Assembly: GCA_022497145.1 (NCBI GenBank)
Contig: MU385857.1
Coordinates: 806,001-870,000 of the forward strand
DNA length: 64,000 nucleotides
Direction of reading: 5' to 3'
Source of the DNA: Rostrohypoxylon terebratum
Lineage: Eukaryota; Ascomycota; Sordariomycetes; Xylariales; Hypoxylaceae
The position numbers were made by a program, and so were the translations under genes. Under the pieces are notes generated by a model. The model was not told the origin of the DNA. It searched no databases and worked only from the letters and a program-made list of their open reading frames with translations. Positions 1-12,925 of the stretch are shown here, one piece after another (position 1 is the stretch's first letter; each line of letters starts with the position of its first letter).

Positions 1-1287
1 TCAGATTCTGGAAGAATGCGGGCAGGTAGTCTGGACGATAAGGATTCCCCGCAACTTCGCGCGATGCTCAGGGAGAAGAACGAGAAGATTGCTATGCTCA
101 CTTCGGAATTTGACGCCCATCGAGCAGATTTCCGCAGTACTATCGATACGCTAGAGATGGCTAGCACAGAAACCCAAAGGGTCTACGACGCTAAGATTCG
201 TGAACTGGAGCAGGAACTCCGTGACGCACAGGAGCGACACGAGGACGTCGACAGCGTCGCGCGCCAACTGAAGCAGCTTGAAGAGTTGGTCCAGGAGCTT
301 GAGGAAGGCTTGGAAGATTCTCGACGGGGCGAGGCGGAAGCCCGTGGTGAAGTAGAGTTCTTGCGAGGAGAAGTTGAGAGAACTAGATCAGAGCTTCGAA
401 GAGAACGTGAGAAAGCAGCTGCAGCCTTAAATGGGGGTGGTCCGGGCGAGGACAAGTTGTCCTTGTCTAAAGAGCTAGAGCAGAAAGAGGACGAGATTAG
501 AGGTCTCAAGGCTATCATTCACTCCCTTAGCCGGGACTCCGTTCCCGGTTCTGAAAATTCTCCAGACAAGACGCCCACCCGCAACGGCTCATTCGTTAAG
601 TCTCGTCCGGATTCGATCGATAACCGTCTCGCGAAGGAGAAGTTGGAGCGAGAGGTCTCCGAATTACGCAATCTTGTTGACAACAAAAACCAGCGAGAGG
701 AGGAACTCGAGCGCGAAATTGAAACTCTCCGGCGTAACAGCGCATCAACCAACCGCATTAGCTCCGCAACTATTGGCAGCGCTCACCGATCGTCGTACCG
801 CGATTCTAAGGGAACCGTCATTCTTGCACGTGAGCCGCACTCGCCTGAGATTACTCACAAACGAAAGCCTACTCTAGAAACCATGCCCGAGAGTGACGCG
901 TACTCATCAGTCACCGAAACTAGCACGCTCTGGTGCGAGATATGCGAGGCTAGCGGACACGATATTCTTACGTGCACTAACATGTTCGGACCTCAGAACG
1001 AACCAGGCAAAGTTGCCAACGGCGAGCATAAGACAGGCAAGGATGTCGTTAGAGAGAGCTTTAAGACCCTCTCGGTTCCTGGCGAAGAGGATGCACCTCG
1101 ACCTCTGTCTCCGATGAAGCCCAAGGTCGTCCCGGCGCCGCCTACAGTAAAGATTCTGCCTAACCCGCAGGACTCCGCACCGTTGGCCGGCAAGGATAGC
1201 GGAGTGGTAGACATCGAAAAGTGGTGTGCTCTGTGTGAGCGTGACGGACATGACAGCATTGATTGCCCCTTAGAAGATGCATTTTAA
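1..1287 (+). CDS. CLIP-170/Bik1-type microtubule plus-end protein, C-terminal part (5' end outside window)
   Basis: The frame is open from base 1 to the stop at 1285-1287 (428 residues), so the gene starts upstream of the window. The visible part begins with a long Glu/Arg/Leu-rich coiled coil (about nt 30-750), then a Ser/Pro-rich linker. It ends with two zinc-knuckle-like motifs of the form WCxxCxxxGHDxxxC, at nt 931-975 and 1222-1266, the second almost at the C terminus. A coiled coil followed by terminal CCHC knuckles is the layout of CLIP-170 family proteins, which track growing microtubule ends. The N-terminal CAP-Gly domain expected for the family would lie upstream and is not seen, so the family call rests on the C-terminal half only. 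Nothing looks broken. Confidence 0.75.
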   Translation, partial: SDSGRMRAGSLDDKDSPQLRAMLREKNEKIAMLTSEFDAHRADFRSTIDTLEMASTETQRVYDAKIRELEQELRDAQERHEDVDSVARQLKQLEELVQELEEGLEDSRRGEAEARGEVEFLRGEVERTRSELRREREKAAAALNGGGPGEDKLSLSKELEQKEDEIRGLKAIIHSLSRDSVPGSENSPDKTPTRNGSFVKSRPDSIDNRLAKEKLEREVSELRNLVDNKNQREEELEREIETLRRNSASTNRISSATIGSAHRSSYRDSKGTVILAREPHSPEITHKRKPTLETMPESDAYSSVTETSTLWCEICEASGHDILTCTNMFGPQNEPGKVANGEHKTGKDVVRESFKTLSVPGEEDAPRPLSPMKPKVVPAPPTVKILPNPQDSAPLAGKDSGVVDIEKWCALCERDGHDSIDCPLEDAF

Positions 1288-3463
1288 TGGAATGTTACGG
1301 CCTCCGATACGACTCAACGACCAAAATACGCGAGGGAGCATTGCAAAAAAAGATACCCGGATGCTCTAGTATCCAACGGAATGGAAAATAAGTCCACCTT
1401 TTCACTTTACCTTGGTGCTCGCACCCATTTCTTCTGTCCGCTTCCAAGGTCGGGCCCTTTCATTTCTACGGGAAAATTTTACTACCATTAACGACTGTTT
1501 CGGAACGATGATACCACAAAGATTTCGCTTTTGCCGCCACTACCACTTGTTCTAATCCGACTACCCTAATGGATATCCTTCGCGTTTTTTGTTTTTGTTC
1601 AAGATGTATACCTTTGCACTGGGATGGGGTTGGGGTCGGGAAAAGCCTTGCAAGAAGCTGACGGCGCCAAAATGAAGCTACTGTCTGGAAGAACAGCATT
1701 TCACTTTCGACTAACCGGGTGGGCTGGCTCTGAATACCCCGACTACTTCTAGTTGAGTAAATGTATTATAATTCAACAAGACTCGATGTCTCTTCCACTT
1801 CTTGCTGCCCCTTCTTTGATGTTGATATTACTGGTGAACCCTTAACGTTCTTTAATATGCTACTATGTTTTTGTGAACTCGGGGGGTAGGATTGGATCTG
1901 GCTTTGCACCCGATCATGTACAGTACGAGGTAGGTACCAATCAATGACAGTGGTTCCTCGTACCACTGATGGGACATTGCTACGTTTGACTGCGTTGTAA
2001 CTTGTATAGTAAGTTACACCCCTATATCCACCTCTATGTACGTGAGTGGAAACGGGAGGGGTGACAAGGGTTTCCAATAGTTGTCATGCAAGTCGCCGTG
2101 GAATTCATACGGGTCATGACATTGCTTTTCTTCAGGATTTATTTCCTATTCGTTCGTTGAATTAAGAGGCTTTTTGTCTTGCTGGTAATGTTACCGCTAC
2201 TTACCTATACAATACTTTCCCAGCCACGTCAAGTTCTAGTCCCCGGAGTTTGTTAGAACTCCGGAGTCGTCCAAAGATACCTAGGACCTAGGACCTAGGA
2301 CCTATGTAGGTAGGTATAATATAGGCTACAAAACCTTGACTTGATCCAGAATCTACTAGGTGCTTGACTTTGCTTTCCACCACGGTTGAGAACCAGTCTG
2401 CCAGTGTGCAATGTAGCTCAGCTGAATTGCGAATGAGCTTCAAATGGATGAGTGACCTTCCTCAAGAACCTCAGTTTTGGTTTTCCATCATTTTACCATA
2501 GAGTTATTCATTCACTACACTACGACCCCAACTGGGTACCCGGTTTAGTGCCATCTTGGCTTACAGCTGCTTCTAACATTTTCGTGTGCCAATAAGAAGC
2601 TTAACTCGTCGGAAAGCCGGTGGACTCATGTCGCCCACACATTGCACTAGGGACCATCGGACCATCGTACTTGACGGATAACTTGGAGGCAGTATCCGAG
2701 AGACTTGACTTCTTCGAAAGTTCTTGTGAAACACCCACCAAACTTATCTACCATGGATGCTACTTATAGGTACAGACTTGACGTAATAAGGCTGATATGG
2801 ATTGACCTCCAGGGCTAGTGGTGATGTGGGGATGAATGCTAAGGATGCTAAGCCCTTTCCCCGCAGAACCGGTCACCAGCTAACAAGTCAGCTGTCCCCT
2901 CCTTCCCTTATCGCCCCCCAGCCCCTGCGTCTCAGGAACCCTCGGCAGGTTAGGTTCTAGGTAAGCTTTACATAGTGCCTAGCTGTTTGACTTGGAGAGG
3001 TCCGAATCATCAGACCGAATTTGCTACCTCCGTACCTACACCTACACCTACCTGACCTACCTCGCACATACCTACGTCAAGTACTAGCCACAAAAATAAA
3101 CATCATAAACATCACAATCATCAATTGGTGTAGCCCTTCTAATAACAACGCCGTCGTATCGTCATATTGTCATATTGTCATATCCGCATATTCTTTGAGC
3201 TGCCGATACACCGTGATCGTGTCACGGTCCCACCCCTCGTGCTTGTAAATGTATCTCAATTGATACTGCCGAATCCCATCTGGTGACGCTGTTAAACGAC
3301 ACTATAAGCTGTCCAACCGTCCGACAACCTCGCGCTCGTTCTCGAAGAACAAAGTCAACTTGCTGCTACCATTGCGATAGCGATAGAACGCATCCCATAC
3401 ATATTTAAGAAAAACATAGTAGCAGGACTACGCCAATTCATCCCATTCAATTCAACAATTGCC
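1288..3463. other. Intergenic, CLIP-like gene to ams1 (2.2 kb)
   Basis: No convincing gene is seen. Small ORFs on both strands lack family signatures. It holds a perfect 8-bp inverted repeat (CCGGAGTT, loop TGTTAG, AACTCCGG) at 2243-2264, three tandem copies of CTAGGAC at 2281-2301 followed by TAGGTAGGTA, and a CTACCTACC-rich stretch at 3024-3075. The last few hundred bases should contain the ams1 promoter and leader. Confidence 0.6.
2281..2301. repeat. Tandem 7-mer CTAGGAC x3
   Basis: Three exact head-to-tail copies of CTAGGAC, followed by a TAGGTAGGTA run. It belongs to the dispersed TAGGTA/CCTAGG motif family found in many intergenic stretches of this window. Confidence 0.8.
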
Positions 3464-6400
3464 ATGGGCGGCGAAACTACCAAGCCCAAGGTCGCTTCGA
3501 CCGAATATCCCGTTCGGGCTAAGGCCCCGGTTGGCAAACGGATCACTCATATCTACAAGGAGCGCATTACCCAATTCTACTCTAAGGGACAATGGGAGAA
3601 CCAAAACCTCCTTGCTATGATGTTCGAGGGTGTCGCCGATGGGCCCCCATACGTTCAGCTCTGGACTTGGCCAGCTCCGGGTCTAGAAAGACCAACATTC
3701 AAAGAGGCCATGGCTGGTAAATATGAGCCGGCCGCTGTTGGTCAAGCTTTCGGCCCCTCTTGGTCCACCCACTGGTTCAAAGTCGTGCTTCGAGTCCCCG
3801 AAGACCTCCGAAAGAAGGAACATCTAGAATTCCAATGGGACGCCAACAGTGAAGGCATGGTTTGGACTGAAGACGGAAAACCCTTGCAGGGTTTGACCGG
3901 CGGGGGTGAACGTGTCGAATGGATCCTGCCAGACTCTTTCAGAGATGGTAAGGAGCATACCATCTACATCGAAATGGCTTGCAATAGTATGTTTGGAAAT
4001 CCGACCGGTGGTGATACTATCCAGCCGCCCGACCCCAATAAGTACTTCCAGCTTGTCAGAGCTGCCATATGTGCCGTCAACCTAGATGCCCGACAGCTCT
4101 GGATTGACACATGGATCATCGGAGATGCCGCGCGAGAGTTCCCCGAAGATTCGTGGGAACAGCACAAAGCCCTCAATGTCGTCACTAACATCATCGATTC
4201 CTATGTCCTAGGTGATAAAGAGTCTATCAAAAAGGGCCGGAAGATTGCGCAGGAATACATCGGGTCCAACGTCGACTCTTCCAAGGTCTACGACACTGGT
4301 CTTGTTCCTCAAGTATTCGGTATTGGCCATTGTCACATTGACACCTGTTGGCTGTGGCCCTGGGCTGAGACAAAAAGAAAAGTGGCAAGGTCCTGGTCAA
4401 ACCAATGTGGTTTGATGGAACGATATCCCGAACTCAACTTTGCTTGCTCCCAAGCACAGCAGTACAAATGGTTGAAGACACTATATCCGTACGCATTCGA
4501 CCGGGTCAAGCAAAAGGTAAAGGAGCACCGGTTCCATCCAATCGGTGGTAGCTGGGTTGAGCACGACACAAATATGCCGAGCGGAGAGTCCCTCGTCCGA
4601 CAGTTTTTATATGGTCAGAGATTCTTCCAAAGCAACTTTGGCGATCGTTGCCGCACATTCTGGCTCCCTGATACGTTTGGCTATTCGAGTCAGCTTCCCC
4701 AAATATGTCGACTAGCCGGCATGGATCGTTTCCTCACACAGAAGCTTAGCTGGAACAACATCAACAATTTCCCTCACACAACTTTTAATTGGGTTTCTCT
4801 CGACGGAAGTCAGGTCATATGCCATATGCCACCATCTGAAACATACACCGCCGAGGCCGAATTTGGCGACGTCAAGCGCAGTATCACCCAGCATAAGTCA
4901 ATGGACCAGGACCATACTTCTCTCCTGGTCTTCGGGAAAGGTGACGGAGGTGGTGGTCCTACTTGGCAACATATAGAAAAGCTGCGACGTTGCCGCGGTA
5001 TCAGTGACCAAGTGGGCCGTTTGCCTAGAGTGCATCTGGGTAATAGCGTTGATGATTTCTTCGACAAGCTTGAGGAGAAGGGCGAGTCCTTGGTAACGTG
5101 GTACGGCGAGCTCTACTTTGAACTTCACCGCGGTACATACACGACACAGGCAAACAACAAACGTAACAACCGAAAATCCGAGTTCATGTTACGAGAGCTT
5201 GAGTTATTGGCTACGGTCGCATCCCTCAAATTTGACTCTTACAAGTACCCGAAGGCGAAGTTTGATGAGATGTGGGAGGCGGTCCTCCTCTGCCAATTCC
5301 ACGATTGTCTTCCGGGAAGTGCTATTGAGATGTGTTACGACGACTCAGACGAGGTAAGTCCGCACCATAAGACCGCATTGACAGAGTATGCTAATTTCAA
5401 TTAGTTATATGCCGAAGTATTTGCGACAGGCGATTCAATATACAAAGATATCTACAAACTATTCGGCGTCAAGCCAATTGAATCGGCTGAACCCGGTGGT
5501 ATCCCCGTTGCCCTAAATACCCTCCCGTGGTACAGGAAGGAAATTGTAGACCTTTCGCCTACTGCCATTGGTATTGCCTGTGGGGGCGAAAATCTCGCCA
5601 AGGTTCAGCCATTTAAAACGCGAGCGACCAAGGCTGTGACTGTTGAGGAAGTCAGCGATGGCATCTTCGTCATGCAGAATGAGCAATTGACTGTGAAGGT
5701 GGAAAATGGTACCATTACTTCCCTCTTCGATCGTAAAGCAGGTCGTGAAGTCATCGCGAAGGATGGAAGGGCCAACGAGCTTGTGATTTTTGACGACAAG
5801 CCCTTGTACTGGCAAGCATGGGACGTCGAGGTCTACCATCTTGACACACGCAAGGTGGTTCCCTATGGAAAAACTAAGATTTTCGAGGACAAGGAGCACC
5901 GAGTCAGTGTCTTCACCGAGGCCAAGATTAGCGATAATAGCTCGATCGTGACAATACTGAGCTTATCTGCCGCCTTTGAGGGACAGCAGTCTTATGTTGA
6001 ATGCACTGCACATGTGGACTGGCACGAGACTATGAAATTTCTAAAGGTCGAGTTCCCAGTCGATGTCAGAAACACGGAAGCCTCTTACGAGACTCAATAT
6101 GGCATTGTAAAACGACCCACTCACTACAACACGAGCTGGGATATGGCCAAGTTTGAGGTGTGCTGCCACAAGTTTGCTGATCTGTCAGAACATGGATATG
6201 GTGTCTCTATTCTCAACGACAGCAAATACGGCTTTGCTACCTGTGGAAGCCTCATGCGATTGTCGCTGTTAAGAGCTCCAAAGGCACCCGATGCACATGC
6301 CGATATGGGAAAGCATGTCATCCGGTGGGCTATTTTGCCTCACCAAGGCGACCTAGGTGGCACAACCGTTCGCGCTGGATATAATTTCAACCATCCAATG

Positions 6401-6766
6401 AAGGTTCTCTCGGTGCCTACGACAGCCGACAAATCAGACAAGATTGTTACGCTTTCGAGATATCCTGTCAGGCTCATGGGCAATGACTCGCTGATTCTGG
6501 ATTGCGTCAAGCGTGCTGAGGATGATGAAGACGTTTCTCAAGACACCTCGATTCCTCGTCGTAAGGGACGGAGTGTCATTGTTCGCATCTACGACAGTCT
6601 CGGCGGCCGCGGCACTGGAAAGATCGAGACGACATGGGATGTCAAGAAGGTATTCAAGACAAACGTCTTGGAGGATGATCAAGAAGAAATTAGTCTCGAA
6701 AAGGACGGCTCTTTCCAGATCACTCTTCGTCCCTTCGAGGTGGCCACCTACAGACTTCAATTGTGA
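3464..6766 (+). CDS. ams1: Alpha-mannosidase, GH38 (Ams1 type)
   Basis: Two exons, 3464-5353 and 5405-6766, give 1083 residues, the usual Ams1 length. The 51-nt intron starts GTAAGT and ends TTTCAATTAG. Family role: a class II alpha-mannosidase that trims free oligosaccharides and vacuolar glycans; in yeast it reaches the vacuole from the cytosol by selective autophagy. No signal peptide is visible, which agrees with that route. The GH38 metal-site block GIGHCHIDTCWLWPWAET lies near residue 288, and LPDTFGYSSQLPQ, whose Asp is the expected nucleophile, lies near residue 400. The C-terminal beta-rich half continues to the stop. The start ATG (context GCCATGGGC) is the first in frame, just before conserved sequence. 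msh1 follows on the same strand. Confidence 0.95.
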
Positions 6767-7460
6767 CCACTCTATTGAGTTATATCGAACCATCGACATA
6801 CCTCCAATCACATGCAAATTCCAAGGCCGGAGGACTGTACATAGTTGATGTCTGTAATTGGCGCCTGTGGCTTTATCTAAAGTGTATAGGATATACCAAA
6901 AACGCCGGGTTTTCTAACAGACTGTTCCTGTCGAAGGTAGGAAAAGGACTCTCTCGAGGACCTGTTGTCTTTTCGAGTTGCTTGTTCCTGTTGTTCGAGT
7001 ATGTAGTATGACGAAATGCGAATTATGATGGTACTGTGAGACTCTTACAAATTGACCGGGCTAATGTTATGGTGATATATGATACTATATATTCTATGAA
7101 ATATGATTGTAAGGGTTAGAGTCAGAGTATGCCCATGTTATTCCTACATTTACCACATTAATCCGCTGCTCGAACTTCCATCCAGCGACTTCCTAGGAAG
7201 TCAGTGAGGAGTTACACAGTAGATCCCCACAGATAGACTGTGTTCTGCACCAATAATTGGCTGAGTCCCCACAGTATATCCTGACGATTAATAACGTACC
7301 TTCCCCAGCGAACCAATCAGGGCTCCACAATCTAAACATCGTCTCAAACTTCAAATAAGACTTAAGTCTTAAGTACTAAATTAGCTTAGCTTTTACAAAA
7401 GCAAAAGCAAGACAGTGAGCATCACGATTCGGACTGGTTCGGCCTTGGTACCCCGACTAG
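6767..7460. other. Intergenic, ams1 to msh1
   Basis: This 694-bp stretch should contain the ams1 3' untranslated region and the msh1 promoter. It is AT-rich around 7070-7110. Apart from short ORFs I see no gene or repeat in it. Confidence 0.6.
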
Positions 7461-10400
7461 ATGAATTGTCTAGCATGCCGGCGGACGACCACGGTAATCG
7501 CCGGCCGTGTCCAAGGCCATCTTGGCCGGCGCCGTTTGCCGCCCTCGCGATGGTACAGCCTCACATCGTTGTCCCCCCGGGGGGCAAACCTCAACTATAT
7601 GGCGGTAATGAGGCGTCAGCAGATTCGTGGTAAAAAGACAAAGTCATCTATGAGACTAGAGGACCTACCACAAGGTCCTCTCAAGATGAGCGTTCCTCCG
7701 CCACCGCTGCCCCCTGCTGAGGACGAGGGACCCGCATATCCTACAGTCGTCCTGCAGGCTCATCAGAATATGCGGAAATTTGAGAACTGCGTGCTTCTTA
7801 CGCGCGTTGGCGGCTTTTACGAGCTTTATCTCGACCAGGCTGAGGAGTACGGCCCTATGTTGAATCTCAAGGTCGCGCATAAGAAGACCAATGCTGGACC
7901 CGTGCCAATGGTACATATCCTCTAGTTTCTTTTTTCAATCGTTCCTCTTTATAACATATATCTCATTTTCCGTGATTGAGATCGTAGATCTGATATTATG
8001 ATACAGGCTGGATTCCCATTTTTTCAATTAGAGAGGTTCCTCAAGATTTTGGTGCTGGACTTGAATTCCTATGTGGCGATCGCGGAGGAATTCCCTAACG
8101 ACCCCGGGGACAAGATCAAGGCCAACGGTTTGATGCATGACCGGAGGGTCACGCGGGTTATCACCCCGGGAACCCTCATAGACGAGAACTTCATCGACCC
8201 GTACGCTAACAACTATGTCATGGCGGTTCACATCAATCACCGCCAGGATGGTATTTCTAGTACATCTGAAAATAAGAGTTCTGGTAATGGTAATGGTATT
8301 ATAGAAACAGGACGACTGGCGGCACTGCAGACAAATAATACCCCGTTAGGATTGGCATGGATAGACGTGTCTACGGGGCAATTTTACACACAATCAACGA
8401 CTGTCACATCTCTAGGATCTATCCTCTCACGTGTCGGTCCCAGAGAAGTTGTGGTTGACGAAGTACTCGAGTCACAAACCGATCACCAACTATTCTCGGT
8501 CCTGGCCGAGGATAAATATCTGATCACATTCGCACCACATAGCGAACAACTGCCTCTATCGGAATGGACCCCCATGCTGGAGTCCGATATCCCCGCAAAA
8601 ACGGCACGAGACTTCACCCCAGATGAAGTGCAAGCCGGAAGTTTGCTCCTGCAGTACGTGCGAGACCGCCTACAGGGCCTAAGCATGAAGCTACAGCCGC
8701 CGTTGCGGTACGAAAACATGTCGGTCATGGCCATCGATAAGAGCACTATGCGCTCGCTTGAGATCAAGCAGACTATTAGAGACGGCACTTTCAGGGGGAG
8801 TCTGCTACATGCCATTCGGAGAACGGTCACTAAGGGAGGTGCTCGGCTACTTAACACTTGGCTCAGTGCGCCCTCAACGTCGTTGGAGACTATCAAAGCC
8901 CGTCAGGATCTCGTAGAATACTTTATCCACCACCCAGATCTCCGAGATGAAATCGTAATGTTGTTAAGGAGGAGCCACGACTCGCAACGTTTAGTACAGA
9001 AATTTGCACTAGGCCGTGGTGACCCAGACGATCTCATCGCTTTAGCGAATACCATCCAAGCCACTCAAGATATCGTCTCCCTCTTAGAAAAGGTTACTAG
9101 AAGGGATGATGGAACATCATGCTTCACCCCCCTCCTCAACCGCATCCAGCTCAAAGACCCCAATTCCCTCTCCCGCCGCATCAAGAACTCCATCGACGAA
9201 GAAGGTCTAGTACAACAACATCGCGCCGAAGAGAACGAAGCAAGCCAGCTGATCTCCCTCGCCGAGGATGTCGTAGCCTCCGAAGGCGCCGAAGCCGCGG
9301 CCTCGAAGACCGCTAGCACAAAGAAGAGGAAACAAGCTACCTCGATCCGGGACCATTATTCGGAGGACAACGCAACTTTCGTCATGAAGCCCAACGCGAG
9401 TCCCGGCTTGCGCTCGCTGCATGCTAAGCTGGCTTCTCTGTTGGAGGAAAAACACGAGTTGGGGGAGACGTTGCGGGAGCGGTTTGGCGCAGCGAGTTTG
9501 ACGCTGAAGTGGACGCCGAATTTGGGGCATGTGTGCCATGTGAAGGGGGCCAAGGATCTACGAAAGCTGGATGCGGACGAAGAGACCAAGGCGGCGATGT
9601 CGGTGGTAAGCTCGAGCCGCAGCACGAGGGCTTTCCATGCACCGGAGTGGACGGCTCTAGGGCGCCGCATTCACCAGACGCGGTTCGAGGTTGGGGTTGA
9701 GGAGCAACGGTTATTCGCGGACCTGCGTGCGTTGGTGGTAGCCAACCTCGTCAAGCTGCGTCGCAACGCTGCTGTGCTTGACGAGCTCGACGTCGCTGGT
9801 TCATTTGCACGGTTGGCTACCGAAAATGGGTGGACGAGACCTATACTCCATGATACCTCGATTACTACCGGCCCTAACTCTACATCTACAACGACAACAA
9901 TTACTGCTCCGGCTACGAGTGCGGGAACGGCTCAACACATAGTAATCGGCGGCCGACACCCCACCGTCGAAGCCGGACTCCGCGAACAAGGCCGTACCTT
10001 CACCAAAAACGACTGCCTCCTCGACGCTAACCCCTCCTCCTCTTCCTCATCACCATCACCATCCTCGCCCTCGCCCCCAACCTCCCACGGCCGCCTGCAC
10101 CTAATAACCGGGCCCAACATGGCCGGCAAATCAACCTACCTCCGGCAAAACGCCCTCCTAGTAATCCTCTCCCAAATCGGGTCCTGGGTCCCGGCCTCCT
10201 ACGCCAGCCTCCCCATAACCGACGCGGTCTTCTCCCGCGTGGGGTCCGCGGACAACCTATTCGCGGACCAAAGCACCTTCATGGTCGAGATGCTCGAAAC
10301 CTCCGCGATCCTCCGCGCCGCGACCCCGCGCTCCTTCGTCATCATGGACGAGATCGGACGAGGCACGACGCCCGAAGACGGGACCGCCGTGGCGTTCGCG

Positions 10401-10781
10401 GCATTGCACCATCTAGCCACGGCGAACCGGTGCCGCGCGCTGTTCGCGACGCACTACCACGGGCTCGCGGACTTGGTCGCGGAGCGGGGTATGCGCGTCG
10501 GCCAGGGAGGCGAACCAGGCGCCGTCGAGACGTACTGCACCGACGTGCAGGAGGACGGCGCCGGCGGCTTCGTCTACGTGCACCGTCTGCGGAAGGGCGT
10601 CAACCGGCAGAGCCACGCCCTCAAGGTCGCGCGCCTAGCCGGCCTGCCCGAGGCCGCCATCAAAATCGCCAGGGACGTGCTTGAGAAGAACAGCAGGAAT
10701 CATGATCACGAGAGCCGGGAAAAGGATATGGAATTGTTACAAAATACCCCTGCGGAACAGCAGTCGGTTAATGCAGGATGA
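7461..10781 (+). CDS. msh1: Mitochondrial DNA mismatch repair protein Msh1 (MutS family)
   Basis: Exons 7461-7910 and 8007-10781 flank a 96-nt intron (GTACAT...ATACAG) and give 1074 residues. The order is: an Arg-rich, acid-poor N terminus of about 70 residues that looks like a mitochondrial presequence; MutS domain I (FENCVLLTRVGGFYELY, then across the intron GPVPM/AGFPFFQLERFLK); connector and lever domains; and the C-terminal ATPase. The Walker A motif GPNMAGKSTYLRQ is near residue 850, followed by FVIMDEIGRGTTPEDG and ATHYHGL. With the presequence and the Msh1-like domain I, this fits the mitochondrial MutS homologue that maintains mtDNA. The Ser/Pro-rich segment at nt 10030-10085 is a low-complexity insert just before the ATPase. 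The upstream ATG at 7461 is chosen because only it includes the presequence. Confidence 0.92.
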
Positions 10782-11265
10782 ATCGAGTTTGTTAGGGGTA
10801 CTAGGCATAGGAACTAAATAGTCAGTTTTACGATTTATGGGTTACGGATTACGGTTTTGGCTTGTCTAAATTTCTAGAGGCCAGTTAGCGCTCAACTCCT
10901 CGTAAGATAGGCGTGCAAAAAGTTCTTTATGAGGTAATGTGTCTCATAGGGTGGTGATGAAATGTGTCATCAATGAGAGATCAGGGTTAAAAAGCTCTTG
11001 AATTTCAGGATATAATCATCGAACACTGAGGAAAAGACTGGAAAATAGGAATAAGAGAACTCACCATTTACACGGCAACACAGCTCTGCGCGTCGCATTA
11101 CGAGTTCCAAATCACGTTTGACGAGCCTTCGACTCTTCTGTATCATTCCTCAATTGATCGTTAAAAGACCTATTTACCGTCTTTATTCGGACGTTAAGAC
11201 CTTGCCAACCCAACCGAAGCCCTGTTTAATGCCATCCAGACAACACCGTTTTCATGCCATGAAAC
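10782..11265. other. Intergenic between convergent msh1 and rpp0
   Basis: Shared 3' flank of two convergent genes, 484 bp. No ORF, repeat or RNA signature is recognised. Confidence 0.6.
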
Positions 11266-12469
11266 TTAGTCACTGAGAACCTATATGTTAGCAAGCGCAA
11301 AACAGTTGTTTGGGGGAGAGGGTTCACATACAAGAGACCACCGAAACCCTCATCACCGGACTCCTCCTCAGACTCATCCTTCTTCTCCTCCTCGGCGGCA
11401 GCTGCGCCAGCGCCAGAGTCAGCAGCGGCGGCAGCGGCGGGAGCGGCGGCAGCGTAAGCATCAGGGTTGGCGATGCGGTCCTTGAGCTGCTCGATCTCGG
11501 GCCAGCTGTACTCTGTCTCGATAGCAACAGCCAAGACCTTCTTGTAGCTGTTGACCAAAGAGTGGATGATGGAGGGTAGAGTAGGGAAGTTCAAGGCGAG
11601 CGACAAAGCGGCGATGGTGGTGATGGCGCTCGAGAAGGTCTTGAGAAGCTGGTCCTCGCTGATGTCTAGGACGCTGGGAGGGAAAGTGTTTCCCTGGTCG
11701 TAGACTTGCGAAACACCCAAACCATAAGTGAAGGGAGAGATGTTGAGCATGTTAAGAAGGGTGGCCTCGGAAGGACCGACCTTGTTACCAGCCTCGACGA
11801 GCTTCAAGTCGGTGGTAATTTCGATGGTACCACGAGCGATCTTGGTGGGGACACCGAGAGCCTGGAAGAAAGAAGTCTTACCAGGCTCCATACCGGTGTT
11901 GCCGGCGGGGACCCAGACATCGGCGGGAGCGACAGCACCGGCACGGGCGGGGGCGGCAACCTTGTTGTCAAGGATCTTGTCACGGATGGTCTTGAGGTCA
12001 CCGTTAGTGAAGACGAAACCGATGTTGCCCTTGACGTGGGGAAGAAGTCGTTCGTATTCGGGGGTGTCGGGAATGAAGGTCTTGAGAGCACGGCGGACCT
12101 AAAAGTCGAGAAAATCATGCGGTTAGCCAAGAAAATTCGGGACGCAGAACAATGCGATTATAATATATATAATATATATAATATATTACTCACCATAGTG
12201 TTCTTTCCCATCAGAACGACGGCATCTCCACGGAGAGACTGTCGGATCTCGTGCATCTGCTGAGAGCTGACATTGTCAACGGTGACGAGGAAAACAGAGC
12301 GGTACTCCTCGAGCAAGCCCTTGAGCTTGGGGAACTGTAGTAATTGGTATGTCAGTAAAAGTATTATTTAATTGAATTTATTTGATTGAAAAAAAGCGAA
12401 ATTGGAATCTGAATCTCAAAATGGTAGGTAGCATACGTATTCCGCCTTCTTTTGCTTACTGGCTCCCAT
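11266..12469 (-). CDS. rpp0: 60S acidic ribosomal protein P0 (stalk protein)
   Basis: Four exons on the minus strand: 12437-12469, 12194-12334, 11332-12098 and 11266-11272, giving 315 residues. P0 anchors the P1/P2 stalk on the large subunit and helps recruit elongation factors. The start MGASKQKKAEYFPKLKGLL is typical. The middle has GKNTMVRRALK across intron 2 and GNTGMEPGKTSFFQALG. The tail is an Ala-rich hinge followed by an acidic end GDEGFGGLFD, the shared stalk C terminus. The last intron (11273-11331) is needed: without it the ORF runs into a non-homologous tail, while splicing GGTCTCTT to TGACTAA restores GLFD and a stop. The terminal coding exon is therefore only 7 nt. Long antisense ORFs over this gene are shadows. 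Confidence 0.95.
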
Positions 12470-12925
12470 GTCTTCTTATTTCTGAAGTTAGGATTTTTAA
12501 AGCCGAGTGTTGTTGAGTGATGAAATTTGGTGATGTTGAAGTTCTGAGAATTGAAAAAAATCGCTAAAGGTTAACCGCGCTGGTGGAATTTCGGTTAATT
12601 GATTTTTGAGTTGTCCGAGTGTGTGCAGTATCCACACTGCAAACTCCCCGCTAGGCTAGGGCTTGCTGATTTTACCTGTTGCTGTTTTTGGGTTAGTGTA
12701 GTAAAACTGCTCTTCTCTTATCACTTATCACCGTGGACCCCTCAACCTTAGGTAAGTCGGACTCCGGATCTTGTTCATGAAACCAATGACCTCATTCCAT
12801 CCAGATGCATTCAGTCAGTCAGTTAATAACACACTGGTCATAGGTGGATGGTTATATATAAATATAACATATTTGAGGCGTAAAATTCCCAGAATTTGAA
12901 TATCTTCAGTGAGGCATATATACTC
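12470..12925. other. Intergenic, rpp0 promoter / PPR gene 3' flank
   Basis: 456 bp between two minus-strand genes. It should hold the rpp0 promoter and the 3' flank of the PPR gene. No other gene is seen. Confidence 0.6.

Noticed and set aside
11706..12263. Long plus-strand ORFs of 124 and 185 codons
   Set aside because: They are antisense shadows of rpp0, whose exons explain the open frames.
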